Source of the DNA: Trypanosoma brucei gambiense DAL972
Taxonomy: Eukaryota > Euglenozoa > Kinetoplastea > Trypanosomatida > Trypanosomatidae
Reading direction: 5' to 3'
Length of the DNA stretch: 64,000 nt
NCBI RefSeq assembly: GCF_000210295.1
Contig: NC_026744.1
Coordinates: 3,534,001-3,598,000 of the forward strand
Shown: one piece after another, positions 10,578 to 20,664 of the stretch
Layout of the letters: every line of letters begins with the position of its first letter
Numbering within the stretch: the stretch's first letter is position 1
The notes under the pieces: generated by a model
The model's input: the letters and a program-made list of their open reading frames with translations, nothing else
Database searches by the model: none
Told to the model about the DNA's origin: nothing
Translations under genes and position numbers: made by a program

Positions 10578-13500
10578 TCACACGGTACGTATCAACTCTT
10601 TTAACACGTTAAGTTCTTGGCTATTCGAGAACCAGCTTACTTGTTCAGGCCATTTCTCCGCGTACCGCAACATTTCTTCAAATACAAGTGGATCATCATC
10701 CGGCCGCAACACTGGAGCTTCCACTGTTTCCACATCACTGTTGCCATCATCCTCATCCATAGGTAACTCGGGCTGGTGACTAACAGTTATGGGGACTGAC
10801 GTTCCGGTACTTCCCCATCCACCTTCTGTCCTTCTTTTATCCGACAGTTTCCCCCTGTGCACTATCGCTACGTCAATGAAGGTTTGTCGATGACCAAAAA
10901 CGATACAAAATTCCCTCGCACGCGTGAGAGCAACATTGATTCGATGCCAGTCCTGTAAAAACCCAAGTGTTGATCCATACCTTGAGCGGTTGTTTGTTCC
11001 GGCCCCCCCGTTGCGTACGGGCGCTCGGACACAGCTGATAAACACAAAATCCCTTTCCTTCCCCTGAAAGCTATCCGTGGTTGCAACTTGCATCTCGCTC
11101 CTGCGCTCCTCAGGGGTGAGATTGCTAATAATCGCTTCCCTCTGAGCACGGTAAAAAGTGATAATACCCGCATGTTTTGCAAACTCTGACACCGTAAGGT
11201 TGAGAAACTTTCGAAATCGGCGTACGTGTTCTGCAACCACTTTTGCCTCGGTGTTGTTAACCACAGAAGTGCCTCGAAGTCCACCCTTTCCGCTACTTTC
11301 CATGCGACCCTCATGTACATCCACGAATATTAGTCGCGGGAGCTTTTCCAGCTTAGTCCGTGTTGCCAGGTGAATCACCGCAGAGGCCGGAATCGCCCTT
11401 CGTAGTACGCTTTCATGCGTGCGGAGCTTCCCTTCGTAGAAATACTTGTTTGGGAAGGCGCAAAGGCTAGGGTGCATGCGAAATTGTGTGAGCAGCGTGA
11501 AGGGGCGGTGACCCTCGTTGAGTAAACGTTGAAGGAGGCTGCGTCGTAGCCCACACGCCGCAGACTTCTGAGAAAGAACGGTCGGCTGAAGTTGTCGTGA
11601 GTCACCGACAAGAACGACGCGCCGCTTTGCAAGCACAAGCGCGAGTAGGGCTTCGGGCTCTGTGCACTGTGACGCTTCATCCACTACCACCACATCATAT
11701 TCTGAAAGAAAGCGTTGTATCTGTGGTATAGAACCAATGGTAGTACAGACCACGGAAGCATCACGGATTATTTGGTCCTTCTTTTTGCTTCTACCATACA
11801 ACATGACATTGCTGCTGTCGGCGCTGGCAGGAAGCGCCCTCTTACCATATGGTCGGCCATTTGTATCCATTTCGGCGTGGAACGTCTGCTGCCCGCCCGC
11901 ATCATCACTCGTCACATCAGTGCAGTCGTCAAGGAACACCGCTGGCCTTATGGCGAGGACCTGTGGGTCAACACTCTCCCGCACCCCAACACGCAGCAAA
12001 CGACGGTTAGCCAACTGTGGGGCGCGCGTTAACAGGCTCCGCAATCGCAGAAGTACTTCATCCACCGCACGGTTAGACGAAGCACATAGCAGCACTCGCT
12101 TCCCTTCTTGGAGGGTTTTCAACAAATTAATTGTAAGGGCAGCGATAGTTTGCGTTTTCCCCGTCCCAGGTGGCCCCTCAATGATGGTGATATCTGGCGG
12201 CGCCGCATCTAATCTCTTCTCGCCGAGAGCTTGTTCTTCCCATTCACTTACCAACGCAACAAGGGCGACGGCAACCGCACGGGCCTGAAATTCGTCAAGG
12301 CAGTCGCGTAACAGGAGCTTTTTGGCAAAGGTGTCCCACCTATCAGTTTCGAATAGCACGGTATCCAGTACACGTGCATGCTCCCGGGCCTTGCGTGCAG
12401 CCAACCTAGGCTTCATCAAGGTGCTAGCTATGCACCTACGCTGCACGTCGAAGAGAGCAGATACTACTGCGAGCGAGGGGCCAAGTGGAAAAAGCCGCTT
12501 AATATAGAAATGTTTTTTATGCATGATGAAGGCGCGCAGTGCTTGTGCAAAGGGTATTAATGGTATGTTCCAACCATCACTAGACTCAAGGTCTGGGCGT
12601 TTCGACTTCGGCGGCGTGAACACGGTGAGAGTTGCGCTGCTCTGACCCTGCTGCACCACGGTAACAATACATATTTTTGGCATGCACCCCATTGTGGCCC
12701 ACACTGTCGGGGTGTCACAGCCGCCAAATGCATCTGGTAGCGCCGACCTCAAGGGACCAAGCGGGAACATTAGCACAGCAACATCACCTTCCAATAAAAC
12801 TGTACCTATTGACGGCAGAACCTTCGCTTCCCCACCAAGGTTAGCGAGTGTGATGTTGAACTGCATACGCGTCGGGTCCACCGGATTTACAGTTGCGTTA
12901 CCTGTGCACACAACAGAGACTGAATTTTCAACAATCCAGGATGCGGGGCGCGTCCCGCCCTCCACCACACCCCTGACAACGCTGTTATGAATGGTGTCAT
13001 TATCCTCATCTTCACCAATCATGTCACCATACACGATGTCCTCCGGGGGGCGATTTTTCCCAGTACGGTTTCTCCATCGGCATCCGTCCAGCATTTCATC
13101 AAACTTGTGGTATAGCTCGTGGCGTAACTCCACTGCGATGTGAGGAAGGAATGAAGACACGTACGCGGTAAAGCCACTGTCCGTGGCTGTAGCAAAACTC
13201 TCCGGTATAACGGGCGCTTCTTCGGCTAGGCATGAAGCGCCCGTGCCAATAATATCGCTTACTGGCGGAGGACTCCGTAGGAAGTCTGTATACCCGACGA
13301 TACGCCGTATCGCGTCATGGCATTGGCTCAATTTTTTAGCCTGTGTAATTTCACGAACTTTGCGTTCTCTTAAAAGTTGCAAGTTGGAGACGCCGACAGA
13401 CTGACTTCCGTTCTGCCTTTTTTCTGCAACCCCTGATGCCGCCAAAAACTGCTGCTGTTGCTGAAAACGCTGCTGTAACAACGCGTTTGAAATCAAGATC

Positions 13501-16500
13501 CGATTTGGCACAGCAGGTCTCTGACCCTTCGGAAACATCAAATCTCCCCCACGTGGGCGCTTCATCCCAGTGGTTGCCTCTTCCGTGCAGGTGACATTCG
13601 CTATCGTCCGATGTTCCCCCTGTTGGTTCTGCCGCCTCTCGTGATCCACTTGAAGTTGCACGTGAGATAAATTGAAGTCAGTTGCTGTTGGTCTTTCTGG
13701 CATCTGTCGGCCACGAGCCTCCAGTTCCCGCTTCTCCTCCATCGTGAACTTTTCTTCCTGGAGGGCTAGTGACATGGCGGAACGGTTATGGGCCTCTTTT
13801 ACCTCTCGAATAATCGCAGTTAACCAGTGAATGTCGGCATTGAGGAGCGGAATAAGCCTATCCCCTTGGAAGTGCGGTAATAACTTGCTAAACGCTGAAT
13901 GGAGTCCCAACGTAAAGCTTTCGTCCCGCGGCAAAGAGCTGAGCACCCGGGCAACATATAATAACGATTCTGTGAAATTGTGGGGAACGTAATAAATCCA
14001 TCCCCCTAACACCGCTAGCATCAGCCGTTGTGCGCACCGACGCAGCAGCTGAGGGTCGCACCAGCGCTCCAGAAAACTCTGGAAGTCCTCATCAAGTCCG
14101 TTTACACTGTTGCCGCAGTCACTACTATCGCTGCTGCTAACGCTACTGCTGCGGCTGATCATGTTGTGGACGCTACAAGCAGCCGTGGCTGTTGGTGCAT
14201 CGGCGGCCTGTCGTCTTTTTTGTGCCGCCCCTAACGTATAAGTCGTAATTGGTGGAAGCAGCACGATGACTTTGAGCGATAGCTTACCGCAGAGGGCTGA
14301 GGATAGTGGAGAATGCTCCGCCACCAACGCACACAGCCACCACATTACCGTCAGAACCCAATCCGCTACTCTTGACCTGTCGCATGCACTCATTACGTTT
14401 ACCCACATAACTCCTCTTGCACGGGCCGCGTCATTCACTTTCTTCTCGTCGAGCAAAAGCGGGTAGTCGTTGAGCACCTCGTCGTTAAGAATGAGTTTCT
14501 GCATCATCCAGTTCGCCGCTTCGGTGTAGATGGCTTCTCTATGAGCGGCAATAGGAAAATACAGGTTTAGTATTGTCTCACCGACTTCATGCATGTTTTC
14601 GTTCCCGGAAAGAAACAAAACTCCAGCGAAGTGTCGAACGTGAGAATCCGAGGAAGAGGAAAGTGTCGCAGCCGACGTCCACGCGTCGTCGTCAACACCA
14701 CTACGTGTACCAGGAGTATTTCCACCTTTTTTTGTGATCTTTCGTTGCTTCATCACAGCGCTCGCGGCTCCACGGAGTACGCGGGCGACCTCACTCATAC
14801 ATTTATCCACGAGTGACGCAAGGGGTTGTGCGCCCCTTTCCTGTCCTTCTTGATTGCGCGAAAAAAGCCAAATACAAGCAGCAGGACACTCAACAAAAAC
14901 AGTTAACACCTCCAGCATTGAAAAGAGCTGCAACTGCGGTGATGGCGAACTCGACGCTTCAGTGACCTCCAGCGCTGCCGTACAGACCCTCTCCAGCAAC
15001 CGAGGAAACACTTCCCACAGATCCCGAAAACAGCCTGCGGGGAGCGAGTCGTCCGTTTTGGTGAATGCTTCCACGTCCGCGCGCGCAAAGTGTCTCAGTA
15101 GTAGCACCACCGAAATAGTGTTTGAGGTGCGACGTAAAATTGCGAATGCAATGTCAGCGACGCCCCTCTGAATTGACCGAAGAAGGTTGTGGTGGCTCTG
15201 TGTCGCTACTACTTGTGGAACTTCATCTGAGAGAGAGCACATAACGTTGCTTAGTGTGTGAATCACCACTTCCATATTGCGAAATGCAGCGTCACTGCAC
15301 CCACTTCTGGCGGTGCGTGCTGTTTGTTCCGCTGCTCCAAAGTTGATATACTTACCTATGTTCTTCGAAAAAAGAGTTGCAATCCAACCGGCCAATTTTC
15401 CTGGATGCGGTCCGTCTGCTGGTCTCCCAGAGGCGTCGACTGGGGCCCCGGTTTCCGGTGTAGATTTTGGGGGTTCGATGTGTGCAGCCAACCACCACAA
15501 CTCCCGCAGCCGTTGCCCATACCATTTTGCCCTTCGCTTTCCTTCACATTCACCTGCGTTTTTTCCATTGGTTATGACCATGTGAAGAATGGTCCTCGCG
15601 ACACTCATCCGCGGTTGGCCACTGGGTACCGATGCCGGAAGTGCCGTTCCGTCCTCCAGGCAAGCACTAAGCATCGTTGCCAGCAGTTCCGTCGTGGGTT
15701 TCGACAATTGCCCCTCTTTGGGATCCCTGGCACTGGAAAGTAACCAATGAATAATTGCACCACCTCCAAGTGTTAGTACCACCCCTTCGGACACCTGAGC
15801 TAGAGCTAACATCGCGTGAGGTACATTGCTGGCACCTTCAACGCTGCCGCTGGGTGTTTCATGTCCTATCGCATACTGCTGCTTCAGTTCCTTAGAAATG
15901 TCCATGAGTTCTTTGTCTAGGGCACCCAAAAAGGCGAAAAGACTGCAAAATCCGTCGGCAACTGCGCACCGCACCTTTTCCTCCGCCACCGGCATGGGTA
16001 TGCGCACGAGATGCCTCAACGTACACAACAACTGCAGGGAAACAAACCATACCGCCTTCGCTGCGGTAGCTGGTGTATCAGCATCCCTTCTGAAGTGGCT
16101 CACTCCTGAGAGTTCTAGAAGTATCTTTCGGGACAAAAAGCGCACTACTCTGCGCCTGTGAAAGAGCAATAAGACCAGAGCACCGTGAAAAGCCGTGCTC
16201 TTCGACGCAGTAAGCAAACTCAGCAAATCAACGTCGGACCCTGTGGAGGCACCTTGTGCGAAGGACTCGCCGTAATCAGGTTTATCTGATAGGACGTGCT
16301 CGAGGGCCTTGTGCACTACGGGTGAGCTTGCTCCAAAGGTGGGCCCCACGGGGATTAGGCCACGCGATAGTTGTCTCACCATTTCGGGAATTTCTTCTAG
16401 TGTGAGTTCACTCTCACATAGAACAACTTCTTCGCTAGCCCCTTTCCCACTTTCCGCTTTATCGTCAGTGCTCTGAAGCGGGCCATCCTCCTCAAGGACT

Positions 16501-16658
16501 TCCACTTTAGTTCCCTTCGGGTACGCAACGAGACATTGGTGCAACTTCCCGACGGGCGTGCATGGGTCCCTGGCTACCCATTCCGCCATGAACCGGGCGT
16601 ACCCAAAATTGTCCGGAGCTATCAACCTCGGGAAATGAGTACAACCATGGTCATCCAT
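10578..16658 (-). CDS. Sen1/UPF1-like superfamily 1 RNA/DNA helicase
   Basis: A 2026-residue protein. The first in-frame ATG is at 16658. The helicase core fills the C-terminal quarter with the motifs in order: Walker A EGPPGTGKT near residue 1492, motif II VVDEASQ near 1656, motif III VGDSRQLQPT near 1686, motif IV QFRMHPSL near 1722, motif V DSFQGKERD near 1866 and motif VI NVALTRARE near 1912. The DEASQ form and the size place it with Sen1/senataxin rather than UPF1. The first 1200 or so residues look alpha-helical, as in the Sen1 N-terminal scaffold. Sen1 proteins unwind RNA:DNA hybrids and act in transcription termination. A tail of about 100 residues is acidic. The trypanosome role is inferred. 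Confidence 0.92.
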   Translation of the reverse strand: MDDHGCTHFPRLIAPDNFGYARFMAEWVARDPCTPVGKLHQCLVAYPKGTKVEVLEEDGPLQSTDDKAESGKGASEEVVLCESELTLEEIPEMVRQLSRGLIPVGPTFGASSPVVHKALEHVLSDKPDYGESFAQGASTGSDVDLLSLLTASKSTAFHGALVLLLFHRRRVVRFLSRKILLELSGVSHFRRDADTPATAAKAVWFVSLQLLCTLRHLVRIPMPVAEEKVRCAVADGFCSLFAFLGALDKELMDISKELKQQYAIGHETPSGSVEGASNVPHAMLALAQVSEGVVLTLGGGAIIHWLLSSARDPKEGQLSKPTTELLATMLSACLEDGTALPASVPSGQPRMSVARTILHMVITNGKNAGECEGKRRAKWYGQRLRELWWLAAHIEPPKSTPETGAPVDASGRPADGPHPGKLAGWIATLFSKNIGKYINFGAAEQTARTARSGCSDAAFRNMEVVIHTLSNVMCSLSDEVPQVVATQSHHNLLRSIQRGVADIAFAILRRTSNTISVVLLLRHFARADVEAFTKTDDSLPAGCFRDLWEVFPRLLERVCTAALEVTEASSSPSPQLQLFSMLEVLTVFVECPAACIWLFSRNQEGQERGAQPLASLVDKCMSEVARVLRGAASAVMKQRKITKKGGNTPGTRSGVDDDAWTSAATLSSSSDSHVRHFAGVLFLSGNENMHEVGETILNLYFPIAAHREAIYTEAANWMMQKLILNDEVLNDYPLLLDEKKVNDAARARGVMWVNVMSACDRSRVADWVLTVMWWLCALVAEHSPLSSALCGKLSLKVIVLLPPITTYTLGAAQKRRQAADAPTATAACSVHNMISRSSSVSSSDSSDCGNSVNGLDEDFQSFLERWCDPQLLRRCAQRLMLAVLGGWIYYVPHNFTESLLYVARVLSSLPRDESFTLGLHSAFSKLLPHFQGDRLIPLLNADIHWLTAIIREVKEAHNRSAMSLALQEEKFTMEEKRELEARGRQMPERPTATDFNLSHVQLQVDHERRQNQQGEHRTIANVTCTEEATTGMKRPRGGDLMFPKGQRPAVPNRILISNALLQQRFQQQQQFLAASGVAEKRQNGSQSVGVSNLQLLRERKVREITQAKKLSQCHDAIRRIVGYTDFLRSPPPVSDIIGTGASCLAEEAPVIPESFATATDSGFTAYVSSFLPHIAVELRHELYHKFDEMLDGCRWRNRTGKNRPPEDIVYGDMIGEDEDNDTIHNSVVRGVVEGGTRPASWIVENSVSVVCTGNATVNPVDPTRMQFNITLANLGGEAKVLPSIGTVLLEGDVAVLMFPLGPLRSALPDAFGGCDTPTVWATMGCMPKICIVTVVQQGQSSATLTVFTPPKSKRPDLESSDGWNIPLIPFAQALRAFIMHKKHFYIKRLFPLGPSLAVVSALFDVQRRCIASTLMKPRLAARKAREHARVLDTVLFETDRWDTFAKKLLLRDCLDEFQARAVAVALVALVSEWEEQALGEKRLDAAPPDITIIEGPPGTGKTQTIAALTINLLKTLQEGKRVLLCASSNRAVDEVLLRLRSLLTRAPQLANRRLLRVGVRESVDPQVLAIRPAVFLDDCTDVTSDDAGGQQTFHAEMDTNGRPYGKRALPASADSSNVMLYGRSKKKDQIIRDASVVCTTIGSIPQIQRFLSEYDVVVVDEASQCTEPEALLALVLAKRRVVLVGDSRQLQPTVLSQKSAACGLRRSLLQRLLNEGHRPFTLLTQFRMHPSLCAFPNKYFYEGKLRTHESVLRRAIPASAVIHLATRTKLEKLPRLIFVDVHEGRMESSGKGGLRGTSVVNNTEAKVVAEHVRRFRKFLNLTVSEFAKHAGIITFYRAQREAIISNLTPEERRSEMQVATTDSFQGKERDFVFISCVRAPVRNGGAGTNNRSRYGSTLGFLQDWHRINVALTRAREFCIVFGHRQTFIDVAIVHRGKLSDKRRTEGGWGSTGTSVPITVSHQPELPMDEDDGNSDVETVEAPVLRPDDDPLVFEEMLRYAEKWPEQVSWFSNSQELNVLKELIRTV

Positions 16659-17407
16659 ATCCTTGTTCACAGATAACAAAAGTTAGCGTGACTGTTTGCT
16701 TGTGGCCGTCTGAATACAATATTTACTTTTCCCTCTTTTTCGCCGAACTCCCCTTTTCGTATTTACTGTTTCTGCTTTGAGCTCGCCCCCCCTAACCCTA
16801 TCTCGGCCTGCCTCCACACCTGTATTCTCACGGCCGTACAGACACTAAAAAAAAAATACAAAAGTGTTTGGCCGCAAACGCTAGCTGGTGCACGACCGGA
16901 AATTATATCCTTTCACCTTTCCAAGTAAAAAAATGCGCGTGGGAAAGTGATTGCAAGTTTAATGATATACAATAACTTTAAAGATCAGAGGAAGGGGAAA
17001 AAAAGACTCCAAATCTTCTCCGTGTGGAACAAGATGTGAAGTGCCACAGAAGGAAGAATCCATCAAGCGACGACTACAGAGAATACGTTAGGCCGCCTTC
17101 AAACAAACAAACGGAGCGACGAACACGTAAAAAGCCGCCTACCGCATCGAAACTTCAATGTGATACGATTTTACTCCGCAAGCACTTCACCGGTTTGGGT
17201 TGTTGACAGCAACCAAGTCGTATATGAAGGGAGCAGGAACTGCAGCGGCTATGATCCGCTCCCTCACCCGTGTGGCTGTCGCGACGCCTCTCCCCTCTCT
17301 TTCTCATAATTTTATAGTTTCTCCATCAGAATTCCATTACGTACGGTGTTGTGAAGGTGAGTGTATGCGCGCGCGTGTGTGTAGTTGGGAGGAGGGGGGA
17401 CTTTCCC
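16659..17407. other. Intergenic spacer, no gene seen
   Basis: This AT-rich spacer lies between the YVH1-type zinc-domain gene (stop 17408) and the helicase start. A short A-run lies near 16847-16856. It should contain the zinc-domain 3' UTR and the helicase leader. No strong polypyrimidine-AG pair stands out close to the helicase start. Confidence 0.55.
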
Positions 17408-17911
17408 CTATTGCGATTGGAGTTTATCGACTGCCCTGCCGTGTATCTTGAATGCTGGTGTAACCCACACTCCACAGGAGCACTGCGAGCCAACCCACGA
17501 TTGTGTACCAATCTTCGCGGAACAGGAATTGTTTGGGCAATATACCGTATCGGGAAGCACACTAGTGCCTCCACTTTCGCAGTGCGCTTCACGACTTTCT
17601 GCAGCCACCCATATTGAGACATCGGGGTTAAGAAAATAGCTGGTACACACACCCGCATTTTGCTGATCGCTCTGCTGTTTGGGGGCACCTCGCCGCCCGA
17701 ATGCCTTCGGGCCTTTGCTGCTTGAGTCCGCACTGTGTGGCATAATTTCTTCGTGAGTGAAGAAAATGCGTCTGCAGAGGCGACAAGCGTACACAAATGA
17801 TGAGTCCTCAGTTACTACTGGAGTTTCCTCATGCTTGCCGCTGGTCCCTGCAGTCACTGAGGTAATGGTGCTACCACCCCCGTTTGTGTCGCATCCTGCC
17901 TCCTGACTCAT
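17408..17911 (-). CDS. Stand-alone YVH1/DUSP12-type zinc-binding domain protein
   Basis: A 167-residue protein matching the zinc-binding C-terminal domain of YVH1/DUSP12 phosphatases. It has YxCRxCRRIFF at residues 41-51, a cysteine before SYFLNP at 89, YCPNNSC at 124-130 and the hallmark CSCGVWVTPAF at 144-154. The catalytic phosphatase domain with HCxxGxxR is absent, and the 40 residues before the first cysteines are low-complexity. In yeast the YVH1 zinc domain, not the phosphatase, is needed for release of Mrt4 from pre-60S ribosomes, so a ribosome-assembly role is a fair inference. The start at 17911 is firm: a polypyrimidine tract and AG end 2-9 bases upstream of it. The open frame continuing to 18073 is therefore untranslated. 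Confidence 0.88.
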   Translation of the reverse strand: MSQEAGCDTNGGGSTITSVTAGTSGKHEETPVVTEDSSFVYACRLCRRIFFTHEEIMPHSADSSSKGPKAFGRRGAPKQQSDQQNAGVCTSYFLNPDVSIWVAAESREAHCESGGTSVLPDTVYCPNNSCSAKIGTQSWVGSQCSCGVWVTPAFKIHGRAVDKLQSQ

Positions 17912-17913
17912 GG

Positions 17914-17965
17914 CTGTATGCTCAAGAGAGAAATCAAAGACATCAAAGAAGAGAGGAGACCGGGG
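17914..17965 (-). promoter_or_regulatory. Spliced-leader acceptor for the YVH1-type gene
   Basis: On the sense strand a long pyrimidine run (about 17923-17965) leads into AG at 17922-17921 and a second AG at 17915-17914. The ATG begins at 17911, so the genomic part of the 5' UTR would be only 2 or 9 bases. Confidence 0.75.
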
Positions 17966-18188
17966 AAGAGGAGGGGCTAATTGATCAGCTAAGATAAACA
18001 TGTAGAAAACAGTAATAGATCTGCCGCTGTCCACATTAACGTTGATGGACCAGAACACCAGTTGGTGCGCCACGAGGGAAAAAGACGCGCCTCGCTTTCG
18101 GTTTCTTTTTTTTTTAAATTGCTAAGCGACAAATAATATTTAATACCATCATAGCCGACACGCGAGCCCTGTGCAGTGAAAAAAAAAC

Positions 18189-20171
18189 TCACAAGGCGGG
18201 AGCCTCAGCTTGTTCTTTTAGTGATTCCGAATTCTGATGGGAGGCGGTTATTTTCTCTTCATACCGCGCAATGAAAGACAGGAGCTCTTCCGTAATTTTC
18301 GCAATTTTCCCAACAACACCTTGTTCCACAGTGGTAAGGTACAATTGCGCATTTCCGGTTCTATCGCTCTTTGCCGTGTCGACCTCCGCGCACGCGAGCC
18401 CCAAGAGCTGCGGAAGGTGCTGCAGGAAGCGGACGAGGTAACACAAATGGGCCTCATCAAGCCAGCAGCAGGAGACGTGACTACTCACCGCAGGTGCAGT
18501 GGGCAACAGGGAGGCATCGGCTACGGCCATCTGAGCAGCCTTTGCTGCCGCCCAATCGTACATCTCCGCCTTTTCCCGATTGTAGAGGACAATGTGGAGG
18601 AAAAGCCGCTCGAGTTGTTGCTTAATAAGGGTGACGTAGTCACAGTAAAGATTTTCCTCTTGCTGAGCGTACATGAAGGGGTTGACAAAATCCTGAGATT
18701 CGCGTTGTGCCTTGTGGAATTCACGCACAGAAGTGATAAACGCATCGAGTACCGCACGGCAGCTGAGCGCTGGCTCATACATTTGTGGGGCGTCACCACT
18801 CCTGTCAATCTCTGGGACCCCATTCGTGCCGCTCTTGTCATTTTCCAACCTGTGGATAAGTCGTGCATGTAGCGTTTCCCTATGCAAATGGTCTGATATC
18901 AGTCTGCGGCGCAGTGTACTCGGTGTGTTAAACACCGGTTGAAGAGCTGTGGGCTGAACTATGGGGGTAACCGTATTGACAACGTTAACATGAGCGGACA
19001 AGGTGGGAATTCTTGCTGTTCCTGGTATCGTGGCCTTCCTTGGTGGGTTCATGGGCGTCGCAGTTGTGTGGGAGGGAGGAGAAATGCTTTGCGCCACGCT
19101 TTCCGGTGCCCCGACATCCCCTCGATTACTGCGCTCACTGCCTTCAATCTTCTGTTTTAACTGACTTTGCTGCATTTTCTTTGCTTCCTGTACGTACACC
19201 TCAACACCAGTTCGTGTTCCCCTGAGGGAAGGATCAATACGGAGCACGAAATCATCAATCTTTTTGTGTGCAAAATGATGAAAGGACGCCGCCCGTCGTT
19301 CCCACTCCACCACTCCCGCATTGAAGTTCACACAGTTTCTCACCATCAGTTCCACATCATCCCGCAGTGATGTCAGTGATTCCGCTATACTACTCCCCAT
19401 GTAAAGTGTGGGGTCGTCCCCGGTTCGTCGTCGTCTATGTTGCTGCCCCAAGTAGTACCCGTTCTGTGCACGTTCCTTCATGATGATAAGGTTCATCTTC
19501 AGGGGGCACATAGCCTCGTAGGCGCTTTTCAACTCTGGGTACGCCTCCGCTACATCGACGGCAAAGGCGCCATCATCCTCACGTCGATTCAATGAATCGA
19601 TGAGTTTGATCAATTCCGCGCTTCTTCTATTGCTATCGTCCTCGCTGGTAGCAATACCATTCCCCCGACCCGGTTGCCGCCTCGAGGAGTCGTTATCCAC
19701 AGCTTCCGGCCCCCTTTCCCTTGATTCCCCGTCACGACCGCGTTTGCCTGTAGAATGTTTCTCTGGGACCGACACTGACGCCACACGGAAAGAGGAAAGG
19801 CGCCTGCCACCCACTTTCTGCGAAATATATGCATCTATTTTGCCCATTGCAAACTTCTCAAAGGTTCGTGCGGCATCTGCATAGGCCCCCTCCGCGCCGT
19901 TAAAAAGGATGCAGTTGTTAACCATCAACCTGATGTCTTCCTTTAATGTCGTCAGCTGCACATCATATCCATATGCACCCTTCGCCGCGCGGTCAGCAGC
20001 CGTCGCTAGATCACATCGGTTTGGACACACCTTCGTGTAGCTTTCTGCAAGTTCCGGGTACTGCAATAACACATCCTGTGAAAAAAGTCCATTTTCTTGT
20101 GGTCGGTCGAGCGAGCGGACGAGTGACACCATTTCCTCTCTGGGGTAAAGCAGCTGCCGGTTTTGACTCAT
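18189..20171 (-). CDS. BDF5: Tandem bromodomain protein, bromodomain factor 5
   Basis: A 660-residue protein starting MSQNRQLLYP at ATG 20171. The 167 codons open upstream are low-complexity and translate a homopolymer junction, so I exclude them. Bromodomain 1 spans about residues 10-118 and bromodomain 2 about 185-310. Each keeps the acetyl-lysine-binding asparagine, in NCILFN (N91) and NCVNFN (N284), with phenylalanine in place of the usual tyrosine. The linker is basic. A helical region at about 460-650 (near CRAVLDAFITSVREF) fits the MRG-like domain I recall for kinetoplastid BDF5. BDF5 is an essential chromatin reader at trypanosomatid transcription start regions. The symbol rests on this architecture and on its nearness to JBP1. 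Confidence 0.88.
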   Translation of the reverse strand: MSQNRQLLYPREEMVSLVRSLDRPQENGLFSQDVLLQYPELAESYTKVCPNRCDLATAADRAAKGAYGYDVQLTTLKEDIRLMVNNCILFNGAEGAYADAARTFEKFAMGKIDAYISQKVGGRRLSSFRVASVSVPEKHSTGKRGRDGESRERGPEAVDNDSSRRQPGRGNGIATSEDDSNRRSAELIKLIDSLNRREDDGAFAVDVAEAYPELKSAYEAMCPLKMNLIIMKERAQNGYYLGQQHRRRRTGDDPTLYMGSSIAESLTSLRDDVELMVRNCVNFNAGVVEWERRAASFHHFAHKKIDDFVLRIDPSLRGTRTGVEVYVQEAKKMQQSQLKQKIEGSERSNRGDVGAPESVAQSISPPSHTTATPMNPPRKATIPGTARIPTLSAHVNVVNTVTPIVQPTALQPVFNTPSTLRRRLISDHLHRETLHARLIHRLENDKSGTNGVPEIDRSGDAPQMYEPALSCRAVLDAFITSVREFHKAQRESQDFVNPFMYAQQEENLYCDYVTLIKQQLERLFLHIVLYNREKAEMYDWAAAKAAQMAVADASLLPTAPAVSSHVSCCWLDEAHLCYLVRFLQHLPQLLGLACAEVDTAKSDRTGNAQLYLTTVEQGVVGKIAKITEELLSFIARYEEKITASHQNSESLKEQAEAPAL

Positions 20172-20664
20172 GGGCACGATCGGTGTTGCTGCGTCTCCAT
20201 GCAAGAGAAATATATGTACAGAATTGTGGGTGGGAAGACAATATTGAAGAAAAAGATGTTTAAGTGTTTTTTTTTTTTTGGGGGGGGGGAAGGAAACAGT
20301 GGAGAAAAACAGCAAAGAAATATCGGAGTAAAGGAAGTAAGTATTGCACCCGAACAACAGTAATAGAGTGTATTCCGTTGAGCTTTCTGTTGCAATCAAA
20401 TCCACGTCGCCACCATCATCGCCCACTTCTGGAAGATGCGACACAATGCCATACCATTTTCGATTCCACCAAATAGACAACTTCTTTTTTTCATTTGAAA
20501 AGAAACCGTGCAACATAATATTCCATTTCCCTCCCTCAGGGACACTACCAGACACTGTCCCGGGGGTGTACACACACACCACTTTTTCTGCCTCGTGTGC
20601 ATAAGTAAATGCGTCTGCGTGCCTTCTCCGCATGATGCGCAGAGATGCTTGTTTCCTTTTCGTT
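20172..20664. other. Spacer upstream of BDF5 with T13-G10 homopolymer junction
   Basis: Plus-strand T13 at 20267-20279 abuts G10 at 20280-20289, giving C10A13 in the transcript. Pyrimidine runs on the sense strand at about 20200-20255, followed by AGs about 20-30 bases before the ATG, could direct trans-splicing for BDF5. No gene seen. Confidence 0.6.

Noticed and set aside
17912..18073. 54-codon N-terminal extension of the YVH1-type protein
   Set aside because: The polypyrimidine tract and acceptor lie inside it, so it is absent from the mature mRNA.
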